NCBI GenBank assembly: GCA_027621915.1
Contig: JAQCAD010000001.1
Location: forward strand, 124,001-188,000
DNA length: 64,000 nt
DNA from: Pseudomonadota bacterium
GTDB taxonomy: Bacteria; Pseudomonadota; Gammaproteobacteria; Steroidobacterales; Woeseiaceae
Reading direction: 5' to 3'
The notes under the pieces are model-generated. The model worked only from the letters and a program-made list of their open reading frames with translations, made no database searches and was not told the DNA's origin. Positions 42,398-51,177 of this stretch are shown one piece after another. The position numbers and the translations under genes are program-made. Numbering within the stretch: the stretch's first letter is position 1; each line of letters starts with the position of its first letter.

Positions 42398-42958
42398 ATG
42401 CGGCTCACCGACAACCGCTATGCAAGCGAAAAACAGCAGTTCGAACTGGCACTTCGAATGATTCATCATGAGGCCCGGACCCGCACTATTAAAGCCTGTA
42501 CGGGTTTGAGCGATGACAGAATCCGCAAGGTCTACGCGACCTATTTTCGGGACTCCGGCCTGGACGAGGTGAGACGCCGGCGCGGCAAGTCTCCCCAACA
42601 GATCAATCTGTTCGTCAAATCTCCGAAGCACCAACTCGAAGCTACGACGCTGATTGCACTCTATTGCGCGAGCCTCCTGCTTCGTGTGGACAGAGCCAAC
42701 AAAGTGCACACTTGCTGGCCCCGACCAGACGTTGAATACGGCCATCGGGTCTGCCGCGCTTTCGAAACTTACGTACTGCTACATGCGAAGCCGGCTCTGA
42801 GTTTCGAGTGGGCGTGGAATCTCCTGCAGAACATCAGCAGAAATGATGAGCTCTATCTCGCCGTCTGCAGCGTGTGCCGCGGCCGATACGTTCAGGATTC
42901 GTATGCGCTTGATCGGAGGACTTGTCCCAGCTGCGAGATTTCGAACGCAACACACTAA
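42398..42958 (+). CDS. FlhC-like zinc-binding transcription activator
   Basis: 186 residues with a good ribosome site (AAAGGGGAAG). The N-terminal helices (QFELALRMIHHEARTRTIKACTGLSDDRIRKVYATYF) and the RRGKSP element (residues 61–66) match the FlhC layout. Four zinc-ligand cysteines sit at C157, C160, C176 and C179 (CSVC...CPSC), in the same place as in FlhC. In enterobacteria FlhC with FlhD activates class II flagellar promoters. Here the companion FlhD-like gene is divergent and fused to an extra domain. Its targets are unknown. Confidence 0.78.
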   Translation: MRLTDNRYASEKQQFELALRMIHHEARTRTIKACTGLSDDRIRKVYATYFRDSGLDEVRRRRGKSPQQINLFVKSPKHQLEATTLIALYCASLLLRVDRANKVHTCWPRPDVEYGHRVCRAFETYVLLHAKPALSFEWAWNLLQNISRNDELYLAVCSVCRGRYVQDSYALDRRTCPSCEISNATH

Positions 42959-42995
42959 ACCCAAGGTCGCAGACTTTCGTTACAATCTGTGCCCA

Positions 42996-43892
42996 ATGAA
43001 TAACCACAATGTATTCGCCGGGGCCTTCGTCGATCGCTCCGGGCATCGTCGGGAAGATGCGGACTGGCTGGCAGCGGCAATCGTCGGTTCCGAATCCCGC
43101 TTCGTACCCGTTTGGCGAGACCGCTGCCTGATCCGGGGCGAACCACCGCGTCTGTCGTTGCTGCAACACCCGCATATCGATCGTTATCTTGGGTCCCAGG
43201 AATCGATTTTTCTGGGTCTCTTTCAGGGCAAACCCTCTTTTGCATTGGCAATTGACGCTGGTGCCGGTGAAGATGCTGAAGCGCCGTTTACCGACGCCGG
43301 CGATTTTCATGATCTGCGGTACCTTGGCAGTGTGTTATCAGGTGACGAGGCTAACCTCGCGGCACATGCCATCGCACTGACGACGTGGCATCGGCTGCAG
43401 AAATTCTGCGGGCTCTGTGGCTCACGTACCCGGGCCGAGTCCGGTGGCAATACGCGAATCTGCACGAATGAGGCATGCGCGACACAGATTTTCCCTCGCG
43501 TCGACCCTGCGATCATTGTCCTCGTATCGCACGGCGATAAATGCCTACTGGGACGACAGACGACCTGGCCGGAAGGTCGCTATTCCACCATTGCAGGGTT
43601 CGTTGAGCCGGGTGAAAGCCTGGAGGACGCCGTCCGGCGGGAAGTCAGCGAGGAGACCAACATCAGGGCTGGTCATGTGCAGTATCACAGTTCGCAGCCG
43701 TGGCCTTTTCCGTCGTCTCTGATGCTTGGATTCACAGCCTCTGCCGAGTCACAGGACATTAAATTGAATGACGGCGAACTCGAAGATGCTCAATGGTTTA
43801 CCCGCAAGGAACTTCAGTCCGGTTTTCCCAAACTTCCTTACCGGCTGTCGATCGCACGACGCCTTGTCGACGACTGGCTCGATAGCGAGTAG
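42996..43892 (+). CDS. nudC: NADH pyrophosphatase / NAD-capped RNA decapping Nudix hydrolase
   Basis: 298 residues from ATG 42996; an open frame reaching 42843 overlaps the FlhC-like gene and looks non-coding. A four-cysteine zinc ribbon (FCGLCG...CTNEACATQIFPRVDPAIIVL) precedes the Nudix box GFVEPGESLEDAVRREVSEETNI. The NudC-specific SQPWPFPSSLMLGF signature follows. It hydrolyses NADH and removes NAD caps from RNA. It is followed 15 bases later by the TANGO2-like gene, probably the same transcript. Confidence 0.95.
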   Translation: MNNHNVFAGAFVDRSGHRREDADWLAAAIVGSESRFVPVWRDRCLIRGEPPRLSLLQHPHIDRYLGSQESIFLGLFQGKPSFALAIDAGAGEDAEAPFTDAGDFHDLRYLGSVLSGDEANLAAHAIALTTWHRLQKFCGLCGSRTRAESGGNTRICTNEACATQIFPRVDPAIIVLVSHGDKCLLGRQTTWPEGRYSTIAGFVEPGESLEDAVRREVSEETNIRAGHVQYHSSQPWPFPSSLMLGFTASAESQDIKLNDGELEDAQWFTRKELQSGFPKLPYRLSIARRLVDDWLDSE

Positions 43893-43907
43893 GCAACGGG
43901 CTTTCTG

Positions 43908-44672
43908 ATGTGTCTAATCGTTTTCGCATGGCAGTCGCACCCTGAATATAAACTTGTGCTCGCCGCCAATCGCGATGAGTTTCACAACCGACCGTCGCAG
44001 CCGCTTCACTGGTGGCCGGACGAGCCGGATGTCCTGGCCGGTCGCGATCTGCAGGCGGGTGGAAGTTGGCTTGCGGCACATCGCCGGGGAAGGTTTGTCA
44101 CGGTAACGAATTATCGCGAGCAGCAAACACCCGGGCGGAAACTGTCGTCCCGTGGTGAACTCGTTACAGACTTCGTATCGAGTAACAGGAGTGCCGCTGA
44201 CTATGCCGACGCAATTACTGGTAATAAGTATGCCGGCTTCAACTTCCTTGCAACTGACGATGACGAGTTGTGGTATGTGTCGAATCGTGGCGATAAACCG
44301 ACCCGGCTTTCCGCCGGCGTTTATGGCCTGGCGAACGCATCGATTGATACGCCCTGGCCAAAAACCGTAAGCAGCCGGACAAAACTAAGGGCACTGATCG
44401 AATCAAATACCGTCAATGAAACGACACTTATGCAAGTCATGGCGGACCGCACCATGTCGTCGGTTGCCGACGTAGATGCAGGACATCTTCCATTTGAGCT
44501 CAGAAGAGCACTTACAGCGCCGTTTATTGTGTCGCCTGACTACGGCACACGCTGTTCAACGACGGTCCTTTGGTCACACACAGGAAAAGTCTCTTTAAGT
44601 GAACGTCGCTTTGACAGGGAAGGCAAGTTGCACGGCGAATCGCGTTTCAGTTACAGCATTGACCACGCCTGA
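43908..44672 (+). CDS. NRDE/TANGO2-family protein
   Basis: 254 residues. MCLIVFAWQSHPEYKLVLAANRDEFHNRPSQPLHWW is the classic start: Cys2 and the NRDE box (residues 21–24, written NRDE). GSWLAAHRRGRFVTVTNYRE and the C-terminal RCSTTVLWSHTGKVSLSERRFD follow. TANGO2 proteins are Ntn-hydrolase-like. Proposed roles include heme or lipid homeostasis, but function in bacteria is unproven. It lies downstream of nudC and convergent with the carboxylesterase, with no gap. Confidence 0.93.
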   Translation: MCLIVFAWQSHPEYKLVLAANRDEFHNRPSQPLHWWPDEPDVLAGRDLQAGGSWLAAHRRGRFVTVTNYREQQTPGRKLSSRGELVTDFVSSNRSAADYADAITGNKYAGFNFLATDDDELWYVSNRGDKPTRLSAGVYGLANASIDTPWPKTVSSRTKLRALIESNTVNETTLMQVMADRTMSSVADVDAGHLPFELRRALTAPFIVSPDYGTRCSTTVLWSHTGKVSLSERRFDREGKLHGESRFSYSIDHA

Positions 44673-45356
44673 TTAGTCCTGATGATAGACCGCTACAATC
44701 CAGTTTCGGATATCAGCAATTTCCTCCGCACATACACTGTGCGCCATCGGATAGTCGTGCCACTCGACATTGAATCCCGCCGACTCGAGTAAATCACGCG
44801 AGTCTTCGCCGAGCTGCATCGGCAGGACTGGATCGAATGAGCCGTGTGCCATGAATATCGGCAGCTGGCGCAGGTTGTCATCCGCCCGTGAGGCCACTTC
44901 GGCCTCAAATCTGGGACTCAACGGCAAGTAGGTCGACAATGCCATCAGCCCGGCGAGTCGATGCGGAAAGCGCAGAGCAGTGTGCGAAGCGATCGCACCA
45001 CCCTGAGAGAATCCCGCCAGCAGGATCCTGTCGTACGGGATGCCGCGTTCATGTTCGCGCTCGATAAGACCAGCCAGCTGCTCACTACTGTCGCGAATGC
45101 CATCTTCATCGGACGGGCCGCCGCGATCCAGCGTCAGGATGTCATACCACGCACGCATGGACATTCCACCATTGATTGTCACCGGCCTGACCGGCGCATG
45201 CGGAAAGATGAATCGAAGTTTAAGCCGCGGCTCCAGGTCGAGTTCCGGCACTATGGGTTCGAAATCATGTCCGTCCGCGCCAAGACCGTGAAGCCAGATC
45301 ACGCAACCGTCCGGTTCACCGCTTGCATCGATTTCAACCGTTTCCGGCAGTGCCAT
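44673..45356 (-). CDS. Carboxylesterase / lysophospholipase (alpha/beta hydrolase)
   Basis: 227 residues, the carboxylesterase 2/acyl-protein-thioesterase family. CVIWLHGLGADGHDFEPIVPELDL gives the oxyanion hole; the nucleophile is in LLAGFSQGGAIASHTAL. The aspartate is in AHGSFDPVLPMQLGE and the histidine in WHDYPMAHSVCAEEI. It hydrolyses short- or medium-chain esters. It is cytosolic, with no signal peptide. It is divergent from argH across 144 bases that show no clear element. Confidence 0.95.
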   Translation of the reverse strand: MALPETVEIDASGEPDGCVIWLHGLGADGHDFEPIVPELDLEPRLKLRFIFPHAPVRPVTINGGMSMRAWYDILTLDRGGPSDEDGIRDSSEQLAGLIEREHERGIPYDRILLAGFSQGGAIASHTALRFPHRLAGLMALSTYLPLSPRFEAEVASRADDNLRQLPIFMAHGSFDPVLPMQLGEDSRDLLESAGFNVEWHDYPMAHSVCAEEIADIRNWIVAVYHQD

Positions 45357-45500
45357 TCGTCAGACTCCTCGCACAACAAGCTGCGGATTCTATCACCGGA
45401 TGCTTGAGTACTGATGAACATACTGTTATTGAGTGCTGCATCGTAATAACTTTTAGAAAGTCACAACGACGTTGACACACGATAAATTCGGAAACCGCTT

Positions 45501-46685
45501 ATGAGCCGCCTCTGGGAAAAGGGCCTGCCCCTTGATGAACGTGTCTTGAGATATACGGCCGGCGAAGATCACCAGCTTGATGCGCGACTGGTGGCTTACG
45601 ATGTCCGTGCGTCAATCGCTCATGCCGAAATGCTGGCAGCTCAAAAGTTGCTGGCAGAAAAAGACTGCCAGGCCATTGTTCAGGGCCTGAAGGAATTGCT
45701 GATTGAGTTTCAGGCGGGGAGCTGGCGTATTCGACTCGAAGACGAAGACGTGCACACCGCTCTTGAGACACGTCTGACCGACAAGATCGGCGATGCGGGA
45801 GGTCGCGTTCACCTGGGTCGCTCACGCAATGACCAGGTACTTACCGCCCTGAGACTTTATTTACGCGATGCAGCCACGGACGTAAGGACGAGTGTCGAGG
45901 GACTTTGTCAATCACTACAAAATATTAGTAGTCTGCAGGGCACGGTCGACCTGCCCGGTACGACGCATATGCAGCACGCGATGCCATCCAGTGTGGCACT
46001 GTGGAGCGCGGGATTCGGCGAAGCGTTTCAGGATGCGATTGATGGACTTGGAAGCGCGCTTCGCCGCATCAACAAGAATCCGCTTGGCAGTGCCGCAGGT
46101 TATGGAACCCCTGGACTGGCAATTGACAGGGACTTAACCACAACGAAACTCGGTTTTGCCGAAACCCAGAATCCGGTTACGGCGGTGCAATTATCTCGTG
46201 GAAAAGCGGAAGCGGGTTTGCTGTTCGAGCTGTCACTTTTGATGCAGGACCTTGGTCGGCTCGCGAGCGATTTGCTGCTCTTTTACACTCAGGAGTTTCG
46301 CTACATTGTGCTCTCTCCGGAAGTGACTACCGGATCATCGATCATGCCGCAAAAGCGCAATCCGGACGTTCTGGAACTGGTGCGCGGAGCTGCCGGCACG
46401 GTTCAGGCCTGCCTGAATGAATGCATGCTCATCATGGCCAAGCTGCCGTCCGGATTCCAGCGTGATTTGCAAAGAATGAAACCACCGGTTTTTCGAGCCA
46501 TCGACCTGACGATTGAAAGCGTCGACATCATGGCCTACCTGATTTCCACTGTCCGGTTTCTGCCAGAGAACATTACGCTGGGCGACGAGTTATTTGCCAC
46601 CGAGGATGCGTACAAACTGGTGCAGTCTGAAGGGATTCCCTTTCGCGAGGCGTACCGGCGGGTAGCCGAAAATCTGCAGAAGTAG
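45501..46685 (+). CDS. argH: Argininosuccinate lyase, short form
   Basis: 394 residues, about 60 fewer than E. coli ArgH. It starts MSRLWEKGLPLDERVLRYTAGEDHQLD. Core motifs are intact: GGRVHLGRSRNDQVLT, PGTTHMQHAMPSS, and the signature GSSIMPQKRNPDVLELVRG with the catalytic serine loop. The chain ends shortly after EGIPFREAYRRVAENLQK, where typical ArgH continues with a C-terminal helical domain of about 50 residues. The N-terminus also deviates from the usual GGRF start. It probably still acts in arginine synthesis; no other arg gene is adjacent, so another role cannot be excluded. Confidence 0.88.
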   Translation: MSRLWEKGLPLDERVLRYTAGEDHQLDARLVAYDVRASIAHAEMLAAQKLLAEKDCQAIVQGLKELLIEFQAGSWRIRLEDEDVHTALETRLTDKIGDAGGRVHLGRSRNDQVLTALRLYLRDAATDVRTSVEGLCQSLQNISSLQGTVDLPGTTHMQHAMPSSVALWSAGFGEAFQDAIDGLGSALRRINKNPLGSAAGYGTPGLAIDRDLTTTKLGFAETQNPVTAVQLSRGKAEAGLLFELSLLMQDLGRLASDLLLFYTQEFRYIVLSPEVTTGSSIMPQKRNPDVLELVRGAAGTVQACLNECMLIMAKLPSGFQRDLQRMKPPVFRAIDLTIESVDIMAYLISTVRFLPENITLGDELFATEDAYKLVQSEGIPFREAYRRVAENLQK

Positions 46686-46766
46686 CGCCGGGTTCACGGA
46701 AATCGGCAGGAAATCTAAGGTACCATCTGACTCATTCTGGCGAACACTAATAATTGGAACGTAGCC

Positions 46767-46973
46767 ATGCGAAATTCGGTCAATTCAGTCATTGTTTTCG
46801 TGCTTTTCCTCGCTTTTCTGTCTGCCTGCGGACAGACAGGTCCACTGTTTCTTCCGGGCGATCCCAGTACGCTGCAGTCTATTCCCTCAGCTGAGCAACT
46901 AAGAAGGGCTGCCGAAGCGGCAGAAGAGGAAGATGGCAAGGAAAAACAAGATCCCCAGATAAACCAACAATAA
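46767..46973 (+). CDS. lptM: LptM-type lipoprotein (YifL-like)
   Basis: 68 residues. A short signal peptide ends in lipobox LSAC, acylated Cys21, followed by GQTGPLFLPGD. The CGxxGPLxxP motif is the hallmark of LptM/YifL. LptM helps oxidise LptD and mature the lipopolysaccharide export machine at the outer membrane. The rest is acidic and disordered. It sits between argH and polA instead of the usual neighbours lysA/dapF. Confidence 0.9.
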   Translation: MRNSVNSVIVFVLFLAFLSACGQTGPLFLPGDPSTLQSIPSAEQLRRAAEAAEEEDGKEKQDPQINQQ

Positions 46974-47004
46974 AACGGCGCGGGAAAGGCCCGCGAGAGA
47001 ACTG

Positions 47005-49704
47005 ATGAGCGAAAACAAACTCGTCCTTGTGGACGGTTCCTCCTATTTATATCGCGCGTACCACGCCCTTCCAAAACTGACGAGTTCCCGGGGTGAGCCG
47101 ACCGGCGCCATTCACGGCGTGCTCAATATGATTAACAAGCTCGCTAACGAAGAAGCCACCGAACATTTCGTCGTAGTTTTCGACGCCCCCGGCAAGACGT
47201 TTCGTGATGATCTGTTCGAAAAGTACAAAGCGAACCGACCCCCAATGCCGGACGAACTCCGCCTGCAGGTAGATCCGTTGCTGGAGGCGATACCAGCGAT
47301 GGGCATACCGCTTCTGCGCGTCACTGGCGTCGAGGCTGACGATGTTATCGGCACACTCGCTCGCCGCGCCCAGGAATCCGGTATGGACGTGCTGATTTCC
47401 ACGGGTGACAAGGACATGGCACAGCTGGTCAACGACAAGGTCACACTCGTCAATACGATGACCGGATCCGTGCTTGACCGGGAAGGCGTCAAAAAGAAGT
47501 TTGATGTGTTCCCCGAGCAAATCATCGACTACCTCGCGCTTGTCGGTGACAGTTCAGACAACATTCCGGGCGTCCCCAAAGTCGGGGCAAAGACGGCCGC
47601 GAAGTGGTTGAACCAGTGGCCAACTGCTGAGGAGATTCTGGCTAACGCAAACGATATCGCCGGCAAAGTCGGTGAGAGTCTGCGCGACAACGTCGATCAA
47701 CTGCATATGTCGCAAACGCTTGCCACTATTCGCCAGGACATCGAATTGCAGGACGGTCCCAAAGACCTCAGGCGACGCCCGCCGGATGCGGAAAAATTGA
47801 AAGCGCTGTACAGCCGGCTCGAGCTAAAGCGGCTGCTCGGCCTGCTCGAAGGTGGCGAGGGCGCGGCGATTGCTGAAGTACCAGTGTCCGTCAGCGAAGG
47901 CGATTACCAGACTATTCTGACCCCAGCTGACTTCGATCGCTGGCTGAGGAAGATCGACCAGGCGGAACTTGTCGCGCTGGATACCGAAACCACCAGCATC
48001 AATTACATGGAAGCAGAGCTCGTTGGAATCTCGCTTGCCGTCAAGACCGGGGAAGCCGCCTACATTCCGGTCGCCCATAATTATCCGGGCGCGCCGGACC
48101 AACTCAAACGGAATGACGTTCTGGCGGCGATGAAGGGCTTCCTGCAGGACGCCAACAAGAAAAAAGTAGGGCATCATCTGAAATACGATGCCCATATTTT
48201 TGCAAGATACGGCATTGAACTGCGCGGGATGCAATTTGATTCAATGCTGGAGTCGTACGTACTGAACAGTGTAGCGACGCGCCACGATATGGATTCTGTT
48301 GCGCGCTACTACCTTAACGTCGACACGATTCACTACGAAGATGTAGCCGGAAAGGGTGCGAAACAAATTACGTTTGACCAGGTGGCGCTTGAACAAGCTG
48401 CGCCTTACGCCGCCGAGGACGCCGATATTACTCTTGGACTGCACCAGAAATTATGGGAGCAGCTCAAGAAAACGCCGTCTCTGCAATCGGTTTATGAAAA
48501 TATCGAGCAACCCCTGGTTCCGGTCCTGTTGGCAATGGAGGAAACCGGTGTACTCATCGACCGCGACATGCTGAGAAAACAGAGCAGCGAGTTGGCCGAG
48601 AAGATGATGCGCCTTGAGGCTGATGCACACGAACTGGCCGGCGGCCCATTTAACCTTGGCTCACCGAATCAATTACAAGAAATTCTTTTTGGGCAACTGG
48701 GATTGCCGGTCTTGCGCAAGACGCCGAAAGGACAACCGTCGACTGCTGAGGACGTGTTGCAGGAACTCGCCGACGATTACGACCTGCCGCGAGTCATTCT
48801 TGAATATCGCAGTGTCAGCAAACTGAAAAGCACATATACCGACAAACTGCCGGGACAGATTTCGGAGAAAACCGGTCGCGTACACACGTCGTATCACCAG
48901 GCTGTAGCCGCTACCGGGCGCTTGTCATCAACTGATCCGAACTTGCAGAATATTCCGATTCGTACGCCGGAAGGCAGACGAATCCGACAGGCTTTTGTCG
49001 CGCCGGAGGGCACTGTTTTGCTGGCCGCGGACTATTCCCAGATTGAATTGCGAATCATGGCACACCTGTCGGGTGATGCGGGCCTCGTTAAAGCGTTTAC
49101 GGAGGACAAGGACGTTCACGCCGCCACCGCTGCGGAAGTGTTCGCGCTGAAACTGGAGGAAGTGACGGCAGACCATCGACGCTCAGCCAAGGCGATTAAT
49201 TTCGGACTGATGTACGGCATGTCCGCTTTCGGTCTCGGGAAGCAACTGGGCATCGGGCGCGGACAGGCGCAGGAATACGTCGACATGTATTTCGATCGCT
49301 ATCCAGGCGTCAAAAAGTTTATGGACGATACTCGGCTGCAGGCACGTGAAACCGGGTTTGTCGAAACGGAGTTCGGTCGCCGACTTTACCTGCCTGAAAT
49401 CAATGATCGCAACGCGCAGCGTCGGCAGTATGCCGAACGTAGCGCGATCAACGCACCCATGCAGGGAACGGCGGCCGACATAATAAAACGCGCGATGATC
49501 ATCGTGCAGGACTGGCTGTTAACGAACGAAGTACCGGCACGCATGATTATGCAAGTCCACGATGAACTCGTATTTGAGGTAGCCCGCGGATCAGTCGATA
49601 CCGTTCGGGAAGATATCGTCGCCATGATGAGCTCGGCAGCCACGCTTACGGTCCCGTTAAAGGTTGACGCAGGCGTCGGAGATAATTGGGACGAGGCGCA
49701 CTAA
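47005..49704 (+). CDS. polA: DNA polymerase I
   Basis: 899 residues. The 5'-3' exonuclease covers about 1–290 (LVDGSSYLYRAYHALP..., FDAPGKTFR, STGDKDMAQLV). The 3'-5' proofreading domain is about 310–490 with ALDTETTSINYMEAELVGISL and HHLKYDAHIF, so proofreading residues appear intact. The polymerase has motif A DYSQIELRIMAHLSGD, the O-helix RRSAKAINFGLMYGMSAFGL and motif C MQVHDELVFEV. It works in Okazaki-fragment maturation and repair. It is followed by an amidase remnant and engB, consistent with the conserved polA–engB neighbourhood. Confidence 0.97.
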   Translation: MSENKLVLVDGSSYLYRAYHALPKLTSSRGEPTGAIHGVLNMINKLANEEATEHFVVVFDAPGKTFRDDLFEKYKANRPPMPDELRLQVDPLLEAIPAMGIPLLRVTGVEADDVIGTLARRAQESGMDVLISTGDKDMAQLVNDKVTLVNTMTGSVLDREGVKKKFDVFPEQIIDYLALVGDSSDNIPGVPKVGAKTAAKWLNQWPTAEEILANANDIAGKVGESLRDNVDQLHMSQTLATIRQDIELQDGPKDLRRRPPDAEKLKALYSRLELKRLLGLLEGGEGAAIAEVPVSVSEGDYQTILTPADFDRWLRKIDQAELVALDTETTSINYMEAELVGISLAVKTGEAAYIPVAHNYPGAPDQLKRNDVLAAMKGFLQDANKKKVGHHLKYDAHIFARYGIELRGMQFDSMLESYVLNSVATRHDMDSVARYYLNVDTIHYEDVAGKGAKQITFDQVALEQAAPYAAEDADITLGLHQKLWEQLKKTPSLQSVYENIEQPLVPVLLAMEETGVLIDRDMLRKQSSELAEKMMRLEADAHELAGGPFNLGSPNQLQEILFGQLGLPVLRKTPKGQPSTAEDVLQELADDYDLPRVILEYRSVSKLKSTYTDKLPGQISEKTGRVHTSYHQAVAATGRLSSTDPNLQNIPIRTPEGRRIRQAFVAPEGTVLLAADYSQIELRIMAHLSGDAGLVKAFTEDKDVHAATAAEVFALKLEEVTADHRRSAKAINFGLMYGMSAFGLGKQLGIGRGQAQEYVDMYFDRYPGVKKFMDDTRLQARETGFVETEFGRRLYLPEINDRNAQRRQYAERSAINAPMQGTAADIIKRAMIIVQDWLLTNEVPARMIMQVHDELVFEVARGSVDTVREDIVAMMSSAATLTVPLKVDAGVGDNWDEAH

Positions 49705-49735
49705 CCGCGGGTCAGGCTGAATCAGGAGACAGAAT

Positions 49736-50139
49736 TTGCTCAGTCGAAAAGATATTCTAAGAGCGATAGGATTCACCTCCGGCGCCCTCGCCGCAAATAG
49801 CGTACTCGCCAGCCCTGCGGCCACGTCGCCGGCAGTACCAGGTAACCATAGTGATTTCGACCTGACCGCGGTTCAGGCAGCCGCGGCGATCAGAAACGGC
49901 GACCTGTCTGCCGAGTCGTATGCTGAATCTCTGATCGCACAAAGCAAGCGATGGACACACATAAACTCGTTTATTTCGGAGGATGCGGACGCGTTGCGGG
50001 AAGCGGCAAGAGCCGCGGACGGGTAATGGCAGACAGGCGCTTGCTCGCCATTGGTGCCGCGATAGCGACATTATTGCCCGCCCTGCCACCCCCTTTGATT
50101 GTCGGGGATCATGATGTCTTTATTGCGAAAATAGTATAA
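49736..50139 (+). pseudogene. Amidase gene with large internal deletion
   Basis: A TTG at 49736 behind AGGAGAC opens a 96-codon frame: a signal peptide (about 1–25, GFTSGALAANSVLA), then FDLTAVQAAAAIRNGDLSAESYAESLIAQSKRWTHINSFISEDADALREAARAADG, which is the N-terminus of an amidase-signature enzyme. It stops at 50026, where the catalytic domain should begin. Immediately after, in another frame (about 50022–50139), comes ADRRLLAIGAAIATLLPALPPP. That resembles the end of amidases (RLLAIGxAxExxLGPLPPP). The roughly 350–400 residues with the Ser–Ser–Lys triad are missing. I infer an internal deletion that also shifted frame; the 96-residue frame alone should not be functional. Confidence 0.7.
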
Positions 50140-50273
50140 CAATCAATAAGATAGGCCTCGCGGGAACTCCAACACCAAATTCTGTTCAAAAGCTTTGAGT
50201 GCGTTAGTCACTTGTCTGCTTACCTCCCTAGGCAGGCTTGCAACACGGTCACCCCAAGCCTGTTGCGTTTGTT

Positions 50274-50308
50274 AAACCCCGGCGGTCACAGACAGCCGGG
50301 GTTTTTTT
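50274..50308 (+). terminator. Rho-independent terminator
   Basis: Stem AAACCCCGGC (50274–50283) pairs with GCCGGGGTTT (50295–50304), with an 11-base loop. It runs into a T tract. It lies after the amidase remnant and would end the argH–lptM–polA direction of transcription. Confidence 0.85.
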
Positions 50309-50334
50309 ACAGGGGCTGTACAAAAGCCGCCTTG

Positions 50335-50363
50335 CCAGAAAAAACGGGCTCTGACCCCTTTTT
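50335..50363 (-). terminator. A/T-flanked stem at the end of engB
   Basis: A run of A, then GGGCTCTGACCCC, then a run of T. The central GGG/CCC stem is flanked by complementary A and T tracts, so it can act in either direction. It overlaps the end of the engB gene. The core resembles GGGTCAGAGCCC elements dispersed in many proteobacterial genomes, so it may be a repeat used as a terminator. Confidence 0.6.
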
Positions 50364-50950
50364 TAATGATTGGCAAGGAATCGCTCCAGCACGTCGCGAG
50401 CCTCGTCAACACCCTGGCGACTGAGCGCCGAGAACAGCTGCACCGTCGCCGAATCACCCAGTTCCTTTTTCACCTGCAGCAAAGCCGTTGCAGCATTACC
50501 CCGCTTAAGCTTGTCCGATTTGGTTAGCAGCACGTGTATCGGCAGCGACACAGATCTTGCGAACTCGATCATCTGGCGATCGAAATCCTGCAGCTCACGT
50601 CTGACATCCACAACGAGAATCAGACCGCGCAGACTGGTTCTGCTCTCGAAATAGGTTTGCAGTAGCTGGCCCCAATGGCGTCGAACTGACGCGGCTACCT
50701 TCGCGAAACCGTACCCCGGCAGGTCAACCAGTCGCTGCCCGGTCCGCAAATCAAAGAAATTGACGAGCTGGGTTCTGCCCGGTGTCTTGCTGGTCCTGGC
50801 GAATTGGCGCTGGTTAACGATGACGTTGATGGCGCTGGATTTACCGGCATTGGAACGCCCGGCAACCGCCACTTCCAGGCCGGTATCGGGCAGGAACTGG
50901 GAGGCGGCGTTCGCGCTCGTGACGAACTTTGCATTCGGGAATTGCGACAT
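50363..50950 (-). CDS. engB: Ribosome biogenesis GTPase EngB (YihA/YsxC)
   Basis: 195 residues from ATG 50950. The longer frame to 51040 extends through the promoter and is not family-like. G1 is GRSNAGKSS (31–39), with TPGRTQ (56–61) as G2, DLPGYG (76–81) as G3 and TKSD as G4. This is the compact TrmE–Era-type GTPase needed for large-subunit assembly. It is divergent from cytochrome c4, as in pseudomonads. Confidence 0.95.
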   Translation of the reverse strand: MSQFPNAKFVTSANAASQFLPDTGLEVAVAGRSNAGKSSAINVIVNQRQFARTSKTPGRTQLVNFFDLRTGQRLVDLPGYGFAKVAASVRRHWGQLLQTYFESRTSLRGLILVVDVRRELQDFDRQMIEFARSVSLPIHVLLTKSDKLKRGNAATALLQVKKELGDSATVQLFSALSRQGVDEARDVLERFLANH

Positions 50951-51177
50951 GGGAAGTGGATAAGATGTGTGTATAATTTGGGCCTGCTGCGCCGGCCGGG
51001 GCCCAATACTGACGGGTCTGACGCCAGGCAGCAAGGCCACAGGCCGACCTTCGCAATCTGACGCCCTGAAGGGCCCCGATTGCTGGAAATACGAATTGAC
51101 GGCTGGCCGCTATCCTGTTTTTTTGCAGTGGAAATAATGCGTTGCAGGAAACTGCACGAAAGTAACGGTTGATCGAT

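Noticed and set aside
42843-42995. N-terminal extension of NudC
   Set aside because: It overlaps the FlhC-like coding sequence and is rich in residues unlike NudC. ATG 42996 gives normal length.
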